A stretch of 64,000 bases of DNA from Glandiceps talaboti. Its lineage: Eukaryota > Hemichordata > Enteropneusta > Spengelidae. The stretch's first letter is position 1. Each line of letters starts with the position of its first letter. The position numbers and the translations under genes are program-made. Positions 1 to 12,500 of this stretch are shown piece by piece. The notes under the pieces are model-generated. The model did no database searches. It had not been told where the DNA came from and saw only the letters and a program-made list of their open reading frames with translations. The stretch lies in contig NC_135551.1 in NCBI RefSeq assembly GCF_964340395.1, forward strand, positions 1,131,001 through 1,195,000. The letters run 5' to 3'.

Positions 1-1
1 C

Positions 2-307
2 AGTTCATCAGTCGAAGACGTGACCTCCCACATCTGTAGACAGAAAGTGAAGACAAGACGCGCTCATAAACGAAGTAAAACAAGTGGCGACCGATCCGAC
101 CGACGTAGTCTACTTCACAACTCTCGGCGTTCCGGAAGTAAGGGTATCAAAAGTGAAGCAAACAGAAGTTCCACTGACAGGGTTAAGAAGTATATCCCAT
201 GGCCTCACGAGTTCGTACGGGACCAACAACAACCAATAGCGTTAAAGTATGAACAACTATCGTTACCTCAATTTGTAGCCGGCGAGCTTGAAGAGACAGA
301 TTGGTAA
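2..307 (+). pseudogene. Retroelement gag-like ORF fragment, C-terminal part
   Basis: The reading frame is open from the left window edge to a TAA at 305-307, so the GTG at 20 is not a real start and the protein continues outside the window. The visible part is very basic (many R, K, S) and ends in a short segment of the form PWPHEFV followed by YEQLSLPQFVAGELEETDW. From memory, WPHE/F plus YEQLSLPQFV-G resembles the conserved segment of uncharacterised gag-like proteins that accompany invertebrate retroelements. No zinc knuckle or catalytic motif is visible. It could also be an exon of an unrelated host protein. Function is not assigned. Confidence 0.35.
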
Positions 308-1735
308 TGGCTATTGTTCGATGTGTTAATCTGTGGATTAACATCTTGATCCTTGCCTCGGGTACACTACAAGGGTCTCCTGCACTTTCAACGTTACACC
401 GAAAGCTAGCGAAGTCCCTCTTTGGGTACCATCGGTGTTTGGTTGTTTAAACAGCAATGCGTCATCGCTAAGGGTCAAAGGTCCGATAGCGTTATTTTCA
501 ATTTCTACGGAAACAGCTTGAAAATCGAGCGAGATTTAGCTGAGTTATTGCCTTGTTTGGGATGGTCAAAATTATGAATATATAAACATATTTGATTTTA
601 AAATGCAGCAATATGGAATTTGTTACACACTGTATGACAAATTCTGACGATAGGGCAAGTTGTGTTCTATGGCTCTATAGTAAGTTACACTCTGGGATTT
701 TCATCCTACCCACTGGGATTTTTGTCAGAAAAGTACATACTTTATTCAATAGTCGTAACATTTCCGACGTTTACAGGATAGCAAACATTTCCATTGAAAT
801 ATCATGTGGTCTGTTGATTTATACAAGACAATTCGGGCAGATTCACACGTTGGAAAGTTATTTCCATGACAATAGAGTAATGTTTACCCGAGGCTATGAT
901 AATCTTCTTCTTTATTCCCAGAAATATATATACATATACATATATAACAATTCTACAATATATGAAGTATTCAACTTGGGAAAGGGAGACGAAAAATAGT
1001 TGTCTTTGCAACTAGTCGAGTCCGTCCCCTTTTACAATCTTAGGGATTAGGAATTACAATGGGAGAAGATTTATTACGAATCTGTCTATGCTTGTCGGTG
1101 TTTTCGTGCCAGGCCGTCAGTGTTGTTTTTGTGCGAACATATAAACAATACGTTGAGCTGAGAACAATGAAATTTAACACTGATTGATGGGCAGTATTGC
1201 TCGGTTGGCATCCGTCAGTTGCAGTCCTCTATTGTTTGCAACTGCGAATTTAACATACTGTAACACGTGACAAATGTAGGTGTTAATTTGTTCAATTATG
1301 TAGATAACTTACCAGATCACACAATATGAAAGTCGGGAAGCTCACAGCCTCAAAGCAGGAGCCGTCAACACACACGCGTCAATATGGTACAGTCACACGT
1401 TTGGTGAAACACGAATCAAATCACGTTAGTGTCTCTGTTTTGCATCTTTTTGGAATGAAGTTCAAAAGGTCACGTTGGTTACATTTTGATACTCAGTACT
1501 CAGAGAATGATTAGATTGCTACACGTTACTAACAATACTGTGTATGATTCTTTTATGAATAAAATGGCATGAACAACCATGCAAACAATGTGTAAACTGA
1601 GACATTAAGTGAGAAAGCCGAAGTTTAACTACTAGTATTACAAGTACATCCGCGCAGTTTTAATTTCATGCTCACGATTGAGCACGAAATTGCACAAAGT
1701 TGAAAATGTGTGAATAATTACCCTGTGTACAGTAC
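308..1735. other. No recognisable gene; unique-looking spacer
   Basis: Short ORFs here contain low-complexity segments (for example a YIYIYIY run from a TATACA microsatellite near 925-950) and match no family I recognise. No repeat family from the rest of the window was seen. Confidence 0.5.
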
Positions 1736-2616
1736 GTGATAATTTAGGTGTTGCTATGGGCGTGGTCTTGTTCTTAGGCAAATTTACATACATTTTTTGA
1801 ATATTTATTCAATTGTTTGGCTGTTACTATGGGCATGGTAGTGGTTGCTAGGGATATTTGCATACATTTTTAAATGTTTACTCACTTGCCCACCAGAAGA
1901 TCAGAGCTCTGCAGAAGATGTTGTTATTTAACCAAAATATACTACCATTTGGTTGTTGCTAAGGGCGTGGTCATGGTTGCTAGGGCCAATTTTGTCAACA
2001 TGTTTTGAAGAAAATCTACAGAATAACACTTTCAGAAACATCTCGCCAAGTTTCAGACTCATTGACAAAGTACTTTGTGAGATATAAGTTTTTGATCAAA
2101 AATGAACATTTTTACACCTAATTTGCATATCACTCATGGAATCATTGTATGCTTAATATTTCTTCGTCCGTACATCCCTAAATGCATTCCCATTACATTT
2201 CACCCCAATCTGCTTTTGAAATTAGAGATTTTTAACCAAAAAGACACCTTTTTAGCCCTAATTTGCATATACTGATGGGACCATCATATCATGAACAATT
2301 CTTAGTAAAAACACCCTGAAGAATGTTTCACCCAAATTTCAGCCCAATCTGCCCAGTAGTTATTGAGTTTAAGTTTTTTGACCAAAAATCACATGTTTTG
2401 ACCCAAATCACAAACCGTAGGTAAGATCATTTTGATTTGAACAATTCCCAACTAGACATCCAAGGTAATGGACCCACCAGATATCATGGCAATCGGTTCA
2501 GCGGTTTTTGACTTTAAGTTGTTTATATATACACACACACATCCACACAGACAAACAGACAGACAGATGCCAGGCGATCCCTATAGCACTACTGAACCTC
2601 ACTTCAGTTGTGCTAA
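1736..2616 (+). mobile_element. F1 element, 5'-truncated, Helentron/HINE-like
   Basis: Two degenerate copies of the roughly 114-bp core (hallmark GTTGCTATGGGCGTGGTC) are followed by the conserved F1 body, with phrases such as CTAATTTGCATATCACT. Then come an AC-rich and CAGA-rich microsatellite near 2530-2568 and the terminal hairpin (TAGCACTACTGAAC, short loop, TTCAGTTGTGCTAA). The last four bases, CTAA at 2613-2616, are followed by T. The 5' end with GTAGCACAACTG is absent. No coding capacity was found. Confidence 0.75.
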
Positions 2617-2975
2617 TTATAGTTGTTAACACTCAAGTATGTTGATAATGTTATAATAAACCCTTTGATACATAACTTTAGAATGCTGTGTCTGATGTGT
2701 TGTCTGGAATTATGGGAAAATGAAGCAGACTGTAACAATTTTACAGGATTAGGGATATTCTAGTACTAGTTCAGGTTGATAAAATAGTTAATACTGACGT
2801 CTCCTGATAAAAACCTGTAATCACCTTGGAGGTTAAAAACCCAAATGAAGTTTCCTTTTTGGTGTATGTATTACCCTTCTACTGGTAATAATTAAGCCAC
2901 GTATCTGTTACTAAATATAAATGTTGCATTATGATAAAATCTTGATACTATTGACACATTGCCTTAATCCAAATT

Positions 2976-3070
2976 ATGTGTTATCAGCCAATTACTGGCA
3001 CCCCCTATAGTAACTGATAAATGATGTGTTATCAGCCAATTACTGGCACCCCCTATAGTAACTGATAAAA
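2976..3070 (+). repeat. 48-bp direct repeat, two copies
   Basis: A unit beginning TTATCAGCCAATTACTGG recurs after exactly 48 bp (2981 and 3029). Each unit begins TTATCAG and ends CTGATAA, so it can also form a short stem. The two copies are almost identical. Confidence 0.85.
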
Positions 3071-3435
3071 CCCTATAGAGGTTGTAGGTCAACATTTTTT
3101 AACAATTCTTATTCAGTTTTTATCTAGTTTTGATAAGAAAATTCATTCAGAATCAGCCAACTGGATGAATTGACTCGCTTGTCAATTAAGAAACCTTGAT
3201 ATATAAATGTGTAAGTTCCAAAATCAACTATTCATAGTATCTTACTAAATAATTGAACATTATGTAAATGGTAGATCAATGTAATATCTATCCCAATAAC
3301 CCTTCACAGTTTCATACACTTCTTGCCACTATTAATTCAGTATGATAGTGGATTAAAAATAATATGACACACCCTCCCAGAACCCAATGACTCCTGACTG
3401 CCAGTGTGGTCTACACTGGGTACTTCACAAGGAAA

Positions 3436-4500
3436 GTACAAAAATAGCACCAATGGCATTGTAGCACAACTGCATTTGGCTGTTGCTATGGATGTGGTCT
3501 TGTTGCTAGGCGTACTTGCATTCATTTTCGGAATCTGCCTATCCTTCCCAGTTTTCATCTTTGCAATCATCATCATCATCATCATCATATTTCATCATTT
3601 CGCTGTTGCTATGGGTGTGGTCTTGTTGCCAGGCATATTTACATTCACTTTTTATTCTTTATTCACTTATCTACCCATCCTTGTTATCTTTGTAATGTTC
3701 ATTTTAATTTCACTGTTGCTAAGGGTGTGGCTTTCATTGCTAGGACCAGTTGTGTCAAAATGTTTTGAACAATAACACCTCCAGAAAAATCCCCACCAAG
3801 TTTCAGCCTCATTCACCATGTAGTTTTCAAGATATAATTTAAACCAAAATTGGGATTTTTAGACCTAATTTGCATATCACTGATGGGATCATCATCACAT
3901 GACCATTTCTTAATATAAACCCCCCCCCCCCCCCTGAATGTGCCCACCAAATTTCATTTTCGCTCAGTAGTTTTGGAATGATAGATCAAAAAGACACATT
4001 TTTAGACATAATTTGAACATCACTGATGGATCATTATGTCATGAACTGTTCTTAATCTAAACATACCCAATATCGTTCCACTAAATTTCAGAGGAATCTG
4101 TCCAGTGGATTTGAGTTTGTTTTATTACTAAAAAGTACATTTTTTGACCCAAATCATACACCTGTGATGCAATGATTTTGCCCAAAGAACACTCCCATAA
4201 AATGACAACCCAATCTGCTCAGTAGTTTTGGAATTATATATTTTTAACAAAAAAGGCACATTAAGTTGCATATTACTGACATTATCATTATGTCATAAAC
4301 AAATCTTAATATAAACACACCCAACATTGTTCTGCCAATTCAAACGAAATTTTGTAGACGTGTTCCATAGGGTAATGGCTAGAACTGATTAGATTTTGGT
4401 AAGCATCCCATGAATATTAATAGCCGTTATGGAGAAAAAGATGACACAGACAGTCACACAGACAGACACACACACACACACACACAGACTTCCACCCACT
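3436..4500 (+). mobile_element. F1 element, diverged, lacking the terminal hairpin
   Basis: It starts with AGCACCAATGGCATTGTAGCACAACTG and goes straight into the GTTGCTATGG core, so the usual 5' leader is shortened. The body follows with the repeated phrases about 'CACCAAATTTCA' and 'CTAATTTGCATATCACTG', then an AC/AGAC microsatellite at about 4440-4486. The expected hairpin and CTAA are missing after the microsatellite. A run of CATs lies at 3567-3588 and a C-run at about 3921-3934. Confidence 0.65.
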
Positions 4501-4526
4501 AATATATCTCTTCCTTATGGAAAAAA

Positions 4527-4632
4527 ACAAAAATACTGCCAATGGCGTTGTAGCACAACTGTATAGCTTTTTAAAAATATTTATCCATATGCTAGTCCAT
4601 GCTAACAATAGGTGTTCATTTACTGAATAACA
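4527..4632 (+). mobile_element. F1 5' end fragment, cut by an F2 element
   Basis: Sequence from ATACTGCCAATGGCGTTGTAG through CCATATGCTAGTCCATGC matches the 5' ends of the F1 copies at 38062, 55231 and 61509. It stops abruptly at ACTGAATAA, where F2 begins. Confidence 0.75.
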
Positions 4633-5704
4633 AGTCATTGAGAATGACATAGTCCCCGCTATGATTGGGTTTTAAGGAATTATCACTACTCTGATCATGC
4701 AACAACATTTGTGAACCTAAAACAAACAGACTTAGATATGTTGTGTGTGCTTGTTGGACATGGAATATGCCTCCAACAATAAAGGATTGGTTGGGTATGG
4801 GGGATCATATCACGATGAAAATGGAGTCTGAGTTATGGCTTTGGACATGGAAAATTCTCAAACAAAATGGCTGCCAGGCAGCCATATTGGATCGTATCAC
4901 GACGAAAATAGATATGCACATGTATGTCATAGAACACTGTCCTAATACCAACTTTAAATGAGATCTGTTCAAGCATGTCTGAGTTATGGCTTTGGACATG
5001 GAAAATTCGTAAACAAAATGGCTGCGAGGCAGCCATATTGGATCGTATCACAACGAAAATGGATATGCACATGTATGTCATAGAACACTGTCCTAATACC
5101 AACTTTGAATGAGATCTGTTCAAGCATGTCTGAGTTATGGCTTTTGACATGAAAATTCACAAACAAAATGGCTACCAGGCAGCCATATTGGATCGTATCA
5201 CAATGAAAATGGATATGCACATGTATGTCAAAGAACACTGTCCTAATGCCAACTTTGAATGAGATCTGTTCAAGCATGTCTGAGTTATGGCTTTGGACAT
5301 GAAAATTCACAAACAAAATGGCTGCTAGGCGGCCATATTGGATCGTATCATGACAACAATGAATATGCACATGTATGTCATAGAACACTGTCCTAATACC
5401 AACTTTGAATGAGATCTGTTAAAGCATGTCTGAGTTATGGCTCTAGACAGGGAAAATTCGCAAACAAAATGGTTGCTAGGCGGCCATATTGGATCGTATC
5501 ATAAAACAAATTGACGTGCATATGTATGCCATAGTATGTTGCCCCTGTACCAAGTTTGAAAAAAATCGGTCCAGGCATCTCCAAGAAACAGCTGCAGACG
5601 GACGGACGGACGGACGGACGCACGCACGCACGGACGGACGCACGCACGGAAAGACGGAACCCAATCCATAAGTCCCCGTTCCAGACTTTGTCCACGGGGA
5701 CTAA
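4633..5704 (+). mobile_element. F2 element, complete, Helentron/pearl-like
   Basis: The 5' end has two small stems: GTCATT-GAG-AATGAC, then CATAG-TCCCCG-CTATG. The motif TAGTCCCCG is the reverse complement of the 3' end CGGGGACTA. The interior holds tandem cores about 150-151 bp long (the phrase GAGTTATGGCTTTGGACATG near 4829, 4980, 5131, 5281 and 5431), each with AAACAAAATGGCTG and CATATTGGATCGTATCA. A microsatellite of ACGG/ACGC follows (5596-5660), then the terminal stem AGTCCCCG...CGGGGACT and CTAA at 5701-5704. The layout matches, from memory, bivalve pearl/CvA elements and insect DINE-1/HINEs. ORFs on the minus strand across the cores repeat with the core period and are not genes. Confidence 0.8.
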
Positions 5705-6206
5705 AAATCTGCAGAATAACACCAAGTTTCTAATTGACCCAGTACTTTTTGAGATATAAGGTTTTGACCAAAATTCACATTTTAAAACCTAATTTGCATA
5801 TCAATGATGAGATCATGATATGCTTCACATTTCTTCTTCTATACACCACCAAATGCATTCCATGAAATTTCAATCAAATCTGCTCAGTAGATTTGGCATT
5901 AAAGATTTTTGACCAAAGAGACACATTTTTAGCCCTAATTTGCATATCACTGATAGGATCATCATGTTGTGAGCAATTCTGAATCTAAACACCCTTAAGA
6001 ATGTTCCCACCACATTTCAGACCGATCTGCCTAGTAGTTGTTGAGTTTTTTGACCAAAAATCACATTTTTTGTCACATCGGTGGTAAGATCATTTTGATT
6101 TGAACAATTTCCCAAGTAGACACCCAAGGTAATACACCCACCAAATATCATGGCAGCGATTTCTTTAATTTAAGTTGTTTACACACACACCGACACACAC
6201 ACTGAC
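5705..6206 (+). mobile_element. F1 body fragment downstream of the F2 element
   Basis: It resumes at AAATCTGCAGAATAACACC, a point far downstream in F1 relative to where the fragment ending at 4632 stopped. The core repeats between these points are therefore missing. It ends in a short AC/GACAC tract near 6180-6206 without the terminal hairpin and abuts the F5 element. Confidence 0.7.
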
Positions 6207-6208
6207 AC

Positions 6209-6578
6209 AAAAATTGTGTGGTTCTGATCACGCTCAATATTAGAATGGGTAGGGTAGGTAACTTTCAATTTTAATTCAACGTTTTCGATTTTTTTCATGT
6301 GTGAGTAGTAGTTATGTTTTCCGTTCTCTGTGAGTGTCAAGGTAGTTATGTTTTCCTTTGTTTTCTATGTTGTCTCATGTCTCTGTGTTATTGGTTTCTG
6401 CCCATTAAATGTACAGCCATTACAGATTGGAAAAACTGTTTCCTACTGTCTTTTTAAGTTGATGTCAGTTTCCACATCCATTATTTCTCTTGAGCCTTTT
6501 TTCCCCTCGAATATGTTTTTTAAGAAGTCAGCATTGTGGGGTCAACTAACCAGAACCAAACAATATTTTTAGGCCTTA
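6209..6578 (-). mobile_element. F5 MITE copy, one end intact
   Basis: It is homologous in reverse orientation to 59804-60139. Shared landmarks are GTTGTGTG/ATTCTGAT near the left, AGAATGGGTAGGGTAGGTA, AAGGTAGTTATGTTTTCC, and TACAGCCATTACAGATTGG. The right end is the terminal motif AGGCCTTA at 6571-6578. The left terminal repeat is lost at the boundary with the F1 microsatellite. The ORF at 6330-6572 lies inside this non-coding element. Confidence 0.7.
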
Positions 6579-9500
6579 TCATTATTGTCTCATTGGCAAA
6601 CCTTAGCAATGCCTCCATTGATCAACTTATCATTGTTGTCTTATGTCATTGGTATAATCTAGCAATGTCTCCATTGGTCAACTTATCATTGTTGTCTCAT
6701 GTCATTGGTATACTCTAGCAATGCCTCCATTGGTCAACTTATCATTGTTGTCTTATGTCATTGGTATAATCTAGCAATGTCTCCATTGGTCAACTTATCA
6801 TTGTTGTCTCATGTCATTGGTATACTCTAGCAATGCCTCCATTGGTCAACTTATCATTGTTATCTTATGTCATTGGTATACTCTAGCAATACCTCCATTG
6901 GTCAACTTATCACTATTGTCTCATGTCATTGGTATACTCTAGCAATGCCTCCATTGGTCAACTTATCATTGTTGTCTTATGTCATTGGTATACTCTAGCA
7001 ATACCTCCATTGGTCAACTTATCACTGTTGTCTTATGTCATTGGTATACTCTAGCAATGCCTCCATTGGTCAACTTATCATTCTTGTCTCATGTCATTGG
7101 TATACACTAGCAATGTCTCCATTGGTCAACTTATCACTGTTGTCTCATGTCATTGGTATACTCTAGCAATACCTCCATTGGTCAACTTATCACTGTTGTC
7201 TCATGTCATTGGTATACACTAGCAATGTCTCCATTGGTCAACTTATCACTGTTGTCTCATGTCATTGGTATACTCTAGCAATACCTCCATTGGTCAACTT
7301 ATCACTGTTGTCTTATGTCATTGGTATACTCTAGCAATACCTCCATTGGTCAACTTATCACTGTTGTCTTATGTCAATGGTATACTCTAGCAATGTCTCC
7401 ATTGGTCAACTTATCACTGTTGTCTCATGTCATTGGTATACACTAGAAATGTCTCCATTGGTCAACTTATCACTGTTGTCTCATGTCATTGGTGTACTCT
7501 AGCAATGTCTCCATTGGTCAACTTATCACTGTTGTCTCCTGTCATTGGTATACACTAGCAATGCCTCCATTGGTCAACTTATCACTGTTGCCTTATGTCA
7601 TTGGTATACTCTAGCAATACCTCCATTGGTCAACTTATCACTGTTGTCTTATGTCATTGGTGTAACCTAGCAATGCCTCCATTGGTCTACTTATCATTTT
7701 TGTCTCATGTCATTGGTGTAACCTAGCAATGCCTCCATTGGTCAACTTATCATTGTTGTCTCATGTCATTGGTGTAACCTAGCAATGCCTCCATTGGTCA
7801 ACTTATCATTGTTGTCTTATGTCAATGGTATAATCTAGCAATGCCTCCATTGGTCAACTTATCACTGTTGTCTCATGTCATTGGTATACACTAGCAATAC
7901 CTCCATTGGTCAACTTATCACTGCTGTCTTATGTCATTGGTATAATCTAGCAATACCTCCATTGGTCAACTTATCATTGTTGTCTTATGTCATTGGTATA
8001 CTCTAGCAATGCCTCCATTGGTCAACTTATCACTGTTGTCTTATGTCATTGGTATACTCTAACAATACCTCCATTGGTCAACTTATCACTGTTGTCTTTT
8101 GTCATTGGTATACTCTAACAATGCCTACATTGGTCAACTTATCACTGTTGTCTTATGTCATTGGTATACTCTAGCAATACCTCCATTGGTCAACTTATCA
8201 TTCTTGTCTCATGTCATTGGTATACTCTAGCAATACCTCCATTGGTCAACTTATCATTCTTGTCTCATGTCATTGGTATACTCTAGCAATGTCTCCATTG
8301 GTCAACTTATCACTGTTGTCTTATGTCATTGGTATACTCTAGCAATGTCTCCATTGGTCAACTTATCACTGTTGTCTTATGTCATTGGTATACTCTAGCA
8401 ATACCTCCATTGGTCAACTTCTCATTGTTGTCTTATGTCATTGGTATACTCTAGCAATACCTCCATTGGTCAACTTATCACTGTTGTCTTATGTCATTGG
8501 TGTAACCTAGCAATGCCTCCATTGGTCTACTTATCATTTTTGTCTCATGTCATTGGTGTAACCTAGCAATGCCTCCATTGGTCAACTTATCATTGTTGTC
8601 TCATGTCATTGGTGTAACCTAGCAATGCCTCCATTGGTCAACTTATCATTGTTGTCTTATGTCAATGGTATAATCTAGCAATGCCTCCATTGGTCAACTT
8701 ATCACTGTTGTCTCATGTCATTGGTATACACTAGCAATACCTCCATTGGTCAACTTATCACTGCTGTCTTATGTCATTGGTATAATCTAGCAATACCTCC
8801 ATTGGTCAACTTATCATTGTTGTCTTATGTCATTGGTATACTCTAGCAATGCCTCCATTGGTCAACTTATCACTGTTGTCTTATGTCATTGGTATACTCT
8901 AACAATACCTCCATTGGTCAACTTATCACTGTTGTCTTTTGTCATTGGTATACTCTAACAATGCCTACATTGGTCAACTTATCACTGTTGTCTTATGTCA
9001 TTGGTATACTCTAGCAATACCTCCATTGGTCAACTTATCATTCTTGTCTCATGTCATTGGTATACTCTAGCAATACCTCCATTGGTCAACTTATCATTCT
9101 TGTCTCATGTCATTGGTATACTCTAGCAATGTCTCCATTGGTCAACTTATCACTGTTGTCTTATGTCATTGGTATACTCTAGCAATGTCTCCATTGGTCA
9201 ACTTATCACTGTTGTCTTATGTCATTGGTATACTCTAGCAATACCTCCATTGGTCAACTTCTCATTGTTGTCTTATGTCATTGGTATACTCTAGCAATAC
9301 CTCCATTGGTCAACTTATCATTTTTGTCTTATGTCATTGGTATACTCTTGCAATGCCTCCATTGGTCAACTTATCACTGTTGTCTTATGTCATTGGTGTA
9401 CTCTAGCAATGCCTCCATTGGTCAACTTATCATTGTTGTCTTATGTCATTGGTATACTCTAGCAATACCTCCATTGGTCAACTTATCATTTTTGTCTTAT

Positions 9501-12500
9501 GTCATTGGTATACTCTTGCAATGCCTCCATTGGTCAACTTATCACTGTTGTCTCATGTCATTGGTGTACTCTAGCAATGCCTCCATTGGTCAACTTATCA
9601 TTGTTGTCTCATGTCATTGGTATACTCTAGCAATGTCTCCATTGGTCAACTTATCACTGTTGTCTTATGGCATTGGTATACTCTAGCAATACCTCCATTG
9701 GTCAACTTATCACTGTTGTCTTATGTCATTGGTATACTCTAGCAATACCTCCATTGGTCAACTTATCACTGTTGTCTTATGTCATTGGTATACTCTACCA
9801 ATGTCTCCATTGGTCAACTTATCACTGTTGTCTCATGTCATTGGTATACTCTAGCAATGTCTCCATTGGTCAACTTATCATTGTTGTCTTATGTCATTGG
9901 TATACTCTAGCAATACCTCCATTGGTCAACTTATCATTGTTGTCTTATGTCATTGGTATACTCTAGCAATGTCTCCATTGGTCAACTTATCACTGTTGTC
10001 TTATGTCATTGGTATACTCTAGCAATGCCTCCATTGGTCAACTTATCATTGTTGTCTTATGTCATTGGTATACTCTAGCAATGTCTCCATTGGTCAACTT
10101 ATCACTGTTGTCTCATGTCATTGGTATACTCTAGCAATACCTCCATTGGTCAACTTATCACTGTTGTCTTATGTCATTGGTATACTCTAGCAATACCTCC
10201 ATTGGTCAACTTATCACTGTTGTCTCATGTCATTGGTATACTCTAGCAATACCTCCATTGGTCAACTTATCACTGTTGTCTCATGTCATTGGTATACTCT
10301 AGCAATACCTCCATTGGTCAACTTATCACTGTTGTCTTATGTCATTGGTATACTCTAGCAATGTCTCCATTGGTCAACTTATCACTGTTGTCTTATGTCA
10401 TTGGTATACTCTAGCAATACCTCCATTGGTCAACTTCTCATTGTTGTCTTATGTCATTGGTATACTCTAGCAATACCTCCATTGGTCAACTTCTCATTGT
10501 TGTCTTATGTCATTGGTATACTCTAGCAATACCTCCATTGGTCAACTTATCATTTTTGTCTTATGTCATTGGTATACTCTTGCAATGCCTCCATTGGTCA
10601 ACTTATCACTGTTGTCTTATGTCATTGGTGTACTCTAGCAATGCCTCCATTGGTCAACTTATCATTGTTGTCTTATGTCATTGGTATACTCTAGCAATAC
10701 CTCCATTGGTCAACTTATCATTTTTGTCTTATGTCATTGGTATACTCTTGCAATGCCTCCATTGGTCAACTTATCACTGTTGTCTCATGTCATTGGTGTA
10801 CTCTAGCAATGCCTCCATTGGTCAACTTATCATTGTTGTCTCATGTCATTGGTATACTCTAGCAATGTCTCCATTGGTCAACTTATCACTGTTGTCTTAT
10901 GGCATTGGTATACTCTAGCAATACCTCCATTGGTCAACTTATCATTGTTGTCTCATGTCATTGGTATAATCTAGCAATGTCTCCATTGGTCAACTTATCA
11001 CTGTTGTCTTATGTCATCGGTATACTCTAGCAATGCCTCCATTGGTCAACTTATCATTGTTGTCTTATGTCATTGGTGTACTCTAGCAATACCTCCATTG
11101 GTCAAGGTATCACTGTTGTCTCCTGTCATTGGTATACACTAGCAATACCTCCATTGGTCAACTTATCATTCTTGTCTCATGTCATTGGTATACTCTAGCA
11201 ATGTCTCCATTAGTCAACTTATCACTGTTGTCTCATGTCATTGGTATACTCTAGCAATGTCTCCATTGGTCAACTTATCACTGTTGTCTCATGTCATTGG
11301 TATAATCAAGCAATGTCTCCATTGGTCAACTTATCATTGTTGTCTTATGTCATTGGTATACTCTAGCAATACCTCCATTGGTCAACTTATCATTGTTGTC
11401 TTATGTCATTGGTATACTCTAGCAATGCCTCCATTGGTCAACTTATCATTGTTGTCTTATGTCATTGGTATACTCTAGCAATGTCTCCATTGGTCAACTT
11501 ATCACTGTTGTCTCATGTCATTGGTATACTCTAGCAATACCTCCATTGGTCAACTTATCACTGTTGTCTTATGTCATTGGTATACTCTAGCAATACCTCC
11601 ATTGGTCAACTTATCACTGTTGTCTTATGTCATTGGTATACTCTAGCAATACCTCCATTGGTCAACTTATCACTGTTGTCTTATGTCATTGGTATACACT
11701 AGCAATACCTCCATTGGTCAACTTATCATTGTTGTCTCATGTCATTGGTATACTCTAGCAATGTCTCCATTGGTCAACTTATCACTGTTGTCTCATGTCA
11801 TTGGTATACTCTAGCAATACCTCCATTGGTCAACTTATCACTGTTGTCTCATGTCATTGGTGTACTCTAGCAATGTCTCCATTGGTCAACTTATCACTGT
11901 TGTCTTCTGTCATTGGTATACTCTAGCAATACCTCCATTGGTCAACTTATCATTGTTGTCTTATGTCATTGGTATACTCTAGCAATGCCTCCATTGGTCA
12001 ACTTATCACTGTTGTCTTATGTCATTGGTGTAACCTAGCAATGCCTCCATTGGTCAACTTATCACTGTTGTCTTATGTCATTGGTATACTCTAGCAATGC
12101 CTCCATTGGTCAACTTATCACTGTTGTCTTATGTCATTGGTATACTCTAGCAATGCCTCCATTAGTCAACGTATCTCTGTTGTCATATGTCATTGGTATA
12201 CTCTAGCAATACCTCCATTGGTCAACTTATCACTGTTGTCTCATGTCATTGGTATACTCTAGCAATGTCTCCATTGGTCAACTTATCACTGTTGTCTCAT
12301 GTCATTGGTCTACTCTAGCAATGCCTCCATTGGTCAACTTATCACTGTTGTCTTATGTCATTAGTATACCCTAGCAATGCCTCCATTGGTCAACTTATCA
12401 CTGTTGTCTCTTATGTCATTGGTATACTCTAGCAATGCCTTCATTGGTCAACTTATCACTGTTGTCTTATGTCATTGGTATAATCTAGAAATGTCTCCAT

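Noticed and set aside
592-999. 135-aa ORF with a YIYIYIY segment
   Set aside because: Low-complexity TATACA tract inside, no recognisable domain, and an overlapping ORF on the other strand.
1736-2616. F1 as a classical cut-and-paste DNA transposon with TIRs
   Set aside because: The inverted motif is subterminal at the 5' end, the 3' end is a hairpin plus CTAA, and the filled/empty comparison shows no clear target duplication, which fits a Helentron-like element better.
3404-3775. Hydrophobic 123-aa ORF that looks like a membrane protein
   Set aside because: It is a translation of the F1 core and a CAT microsatellite. The hydrophobicity comes from T-rich DNA.
4805-5725. Minus-strand ORFs repeating MLEQISFKVGIRTVFYDIHVHIHF, and VRPSVRAC-type ORFs
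   Set aside because: They follow the 150-bp F2 core or the ACGG tract. The same peptides occur at every F2 copy, and no start or domain is present.
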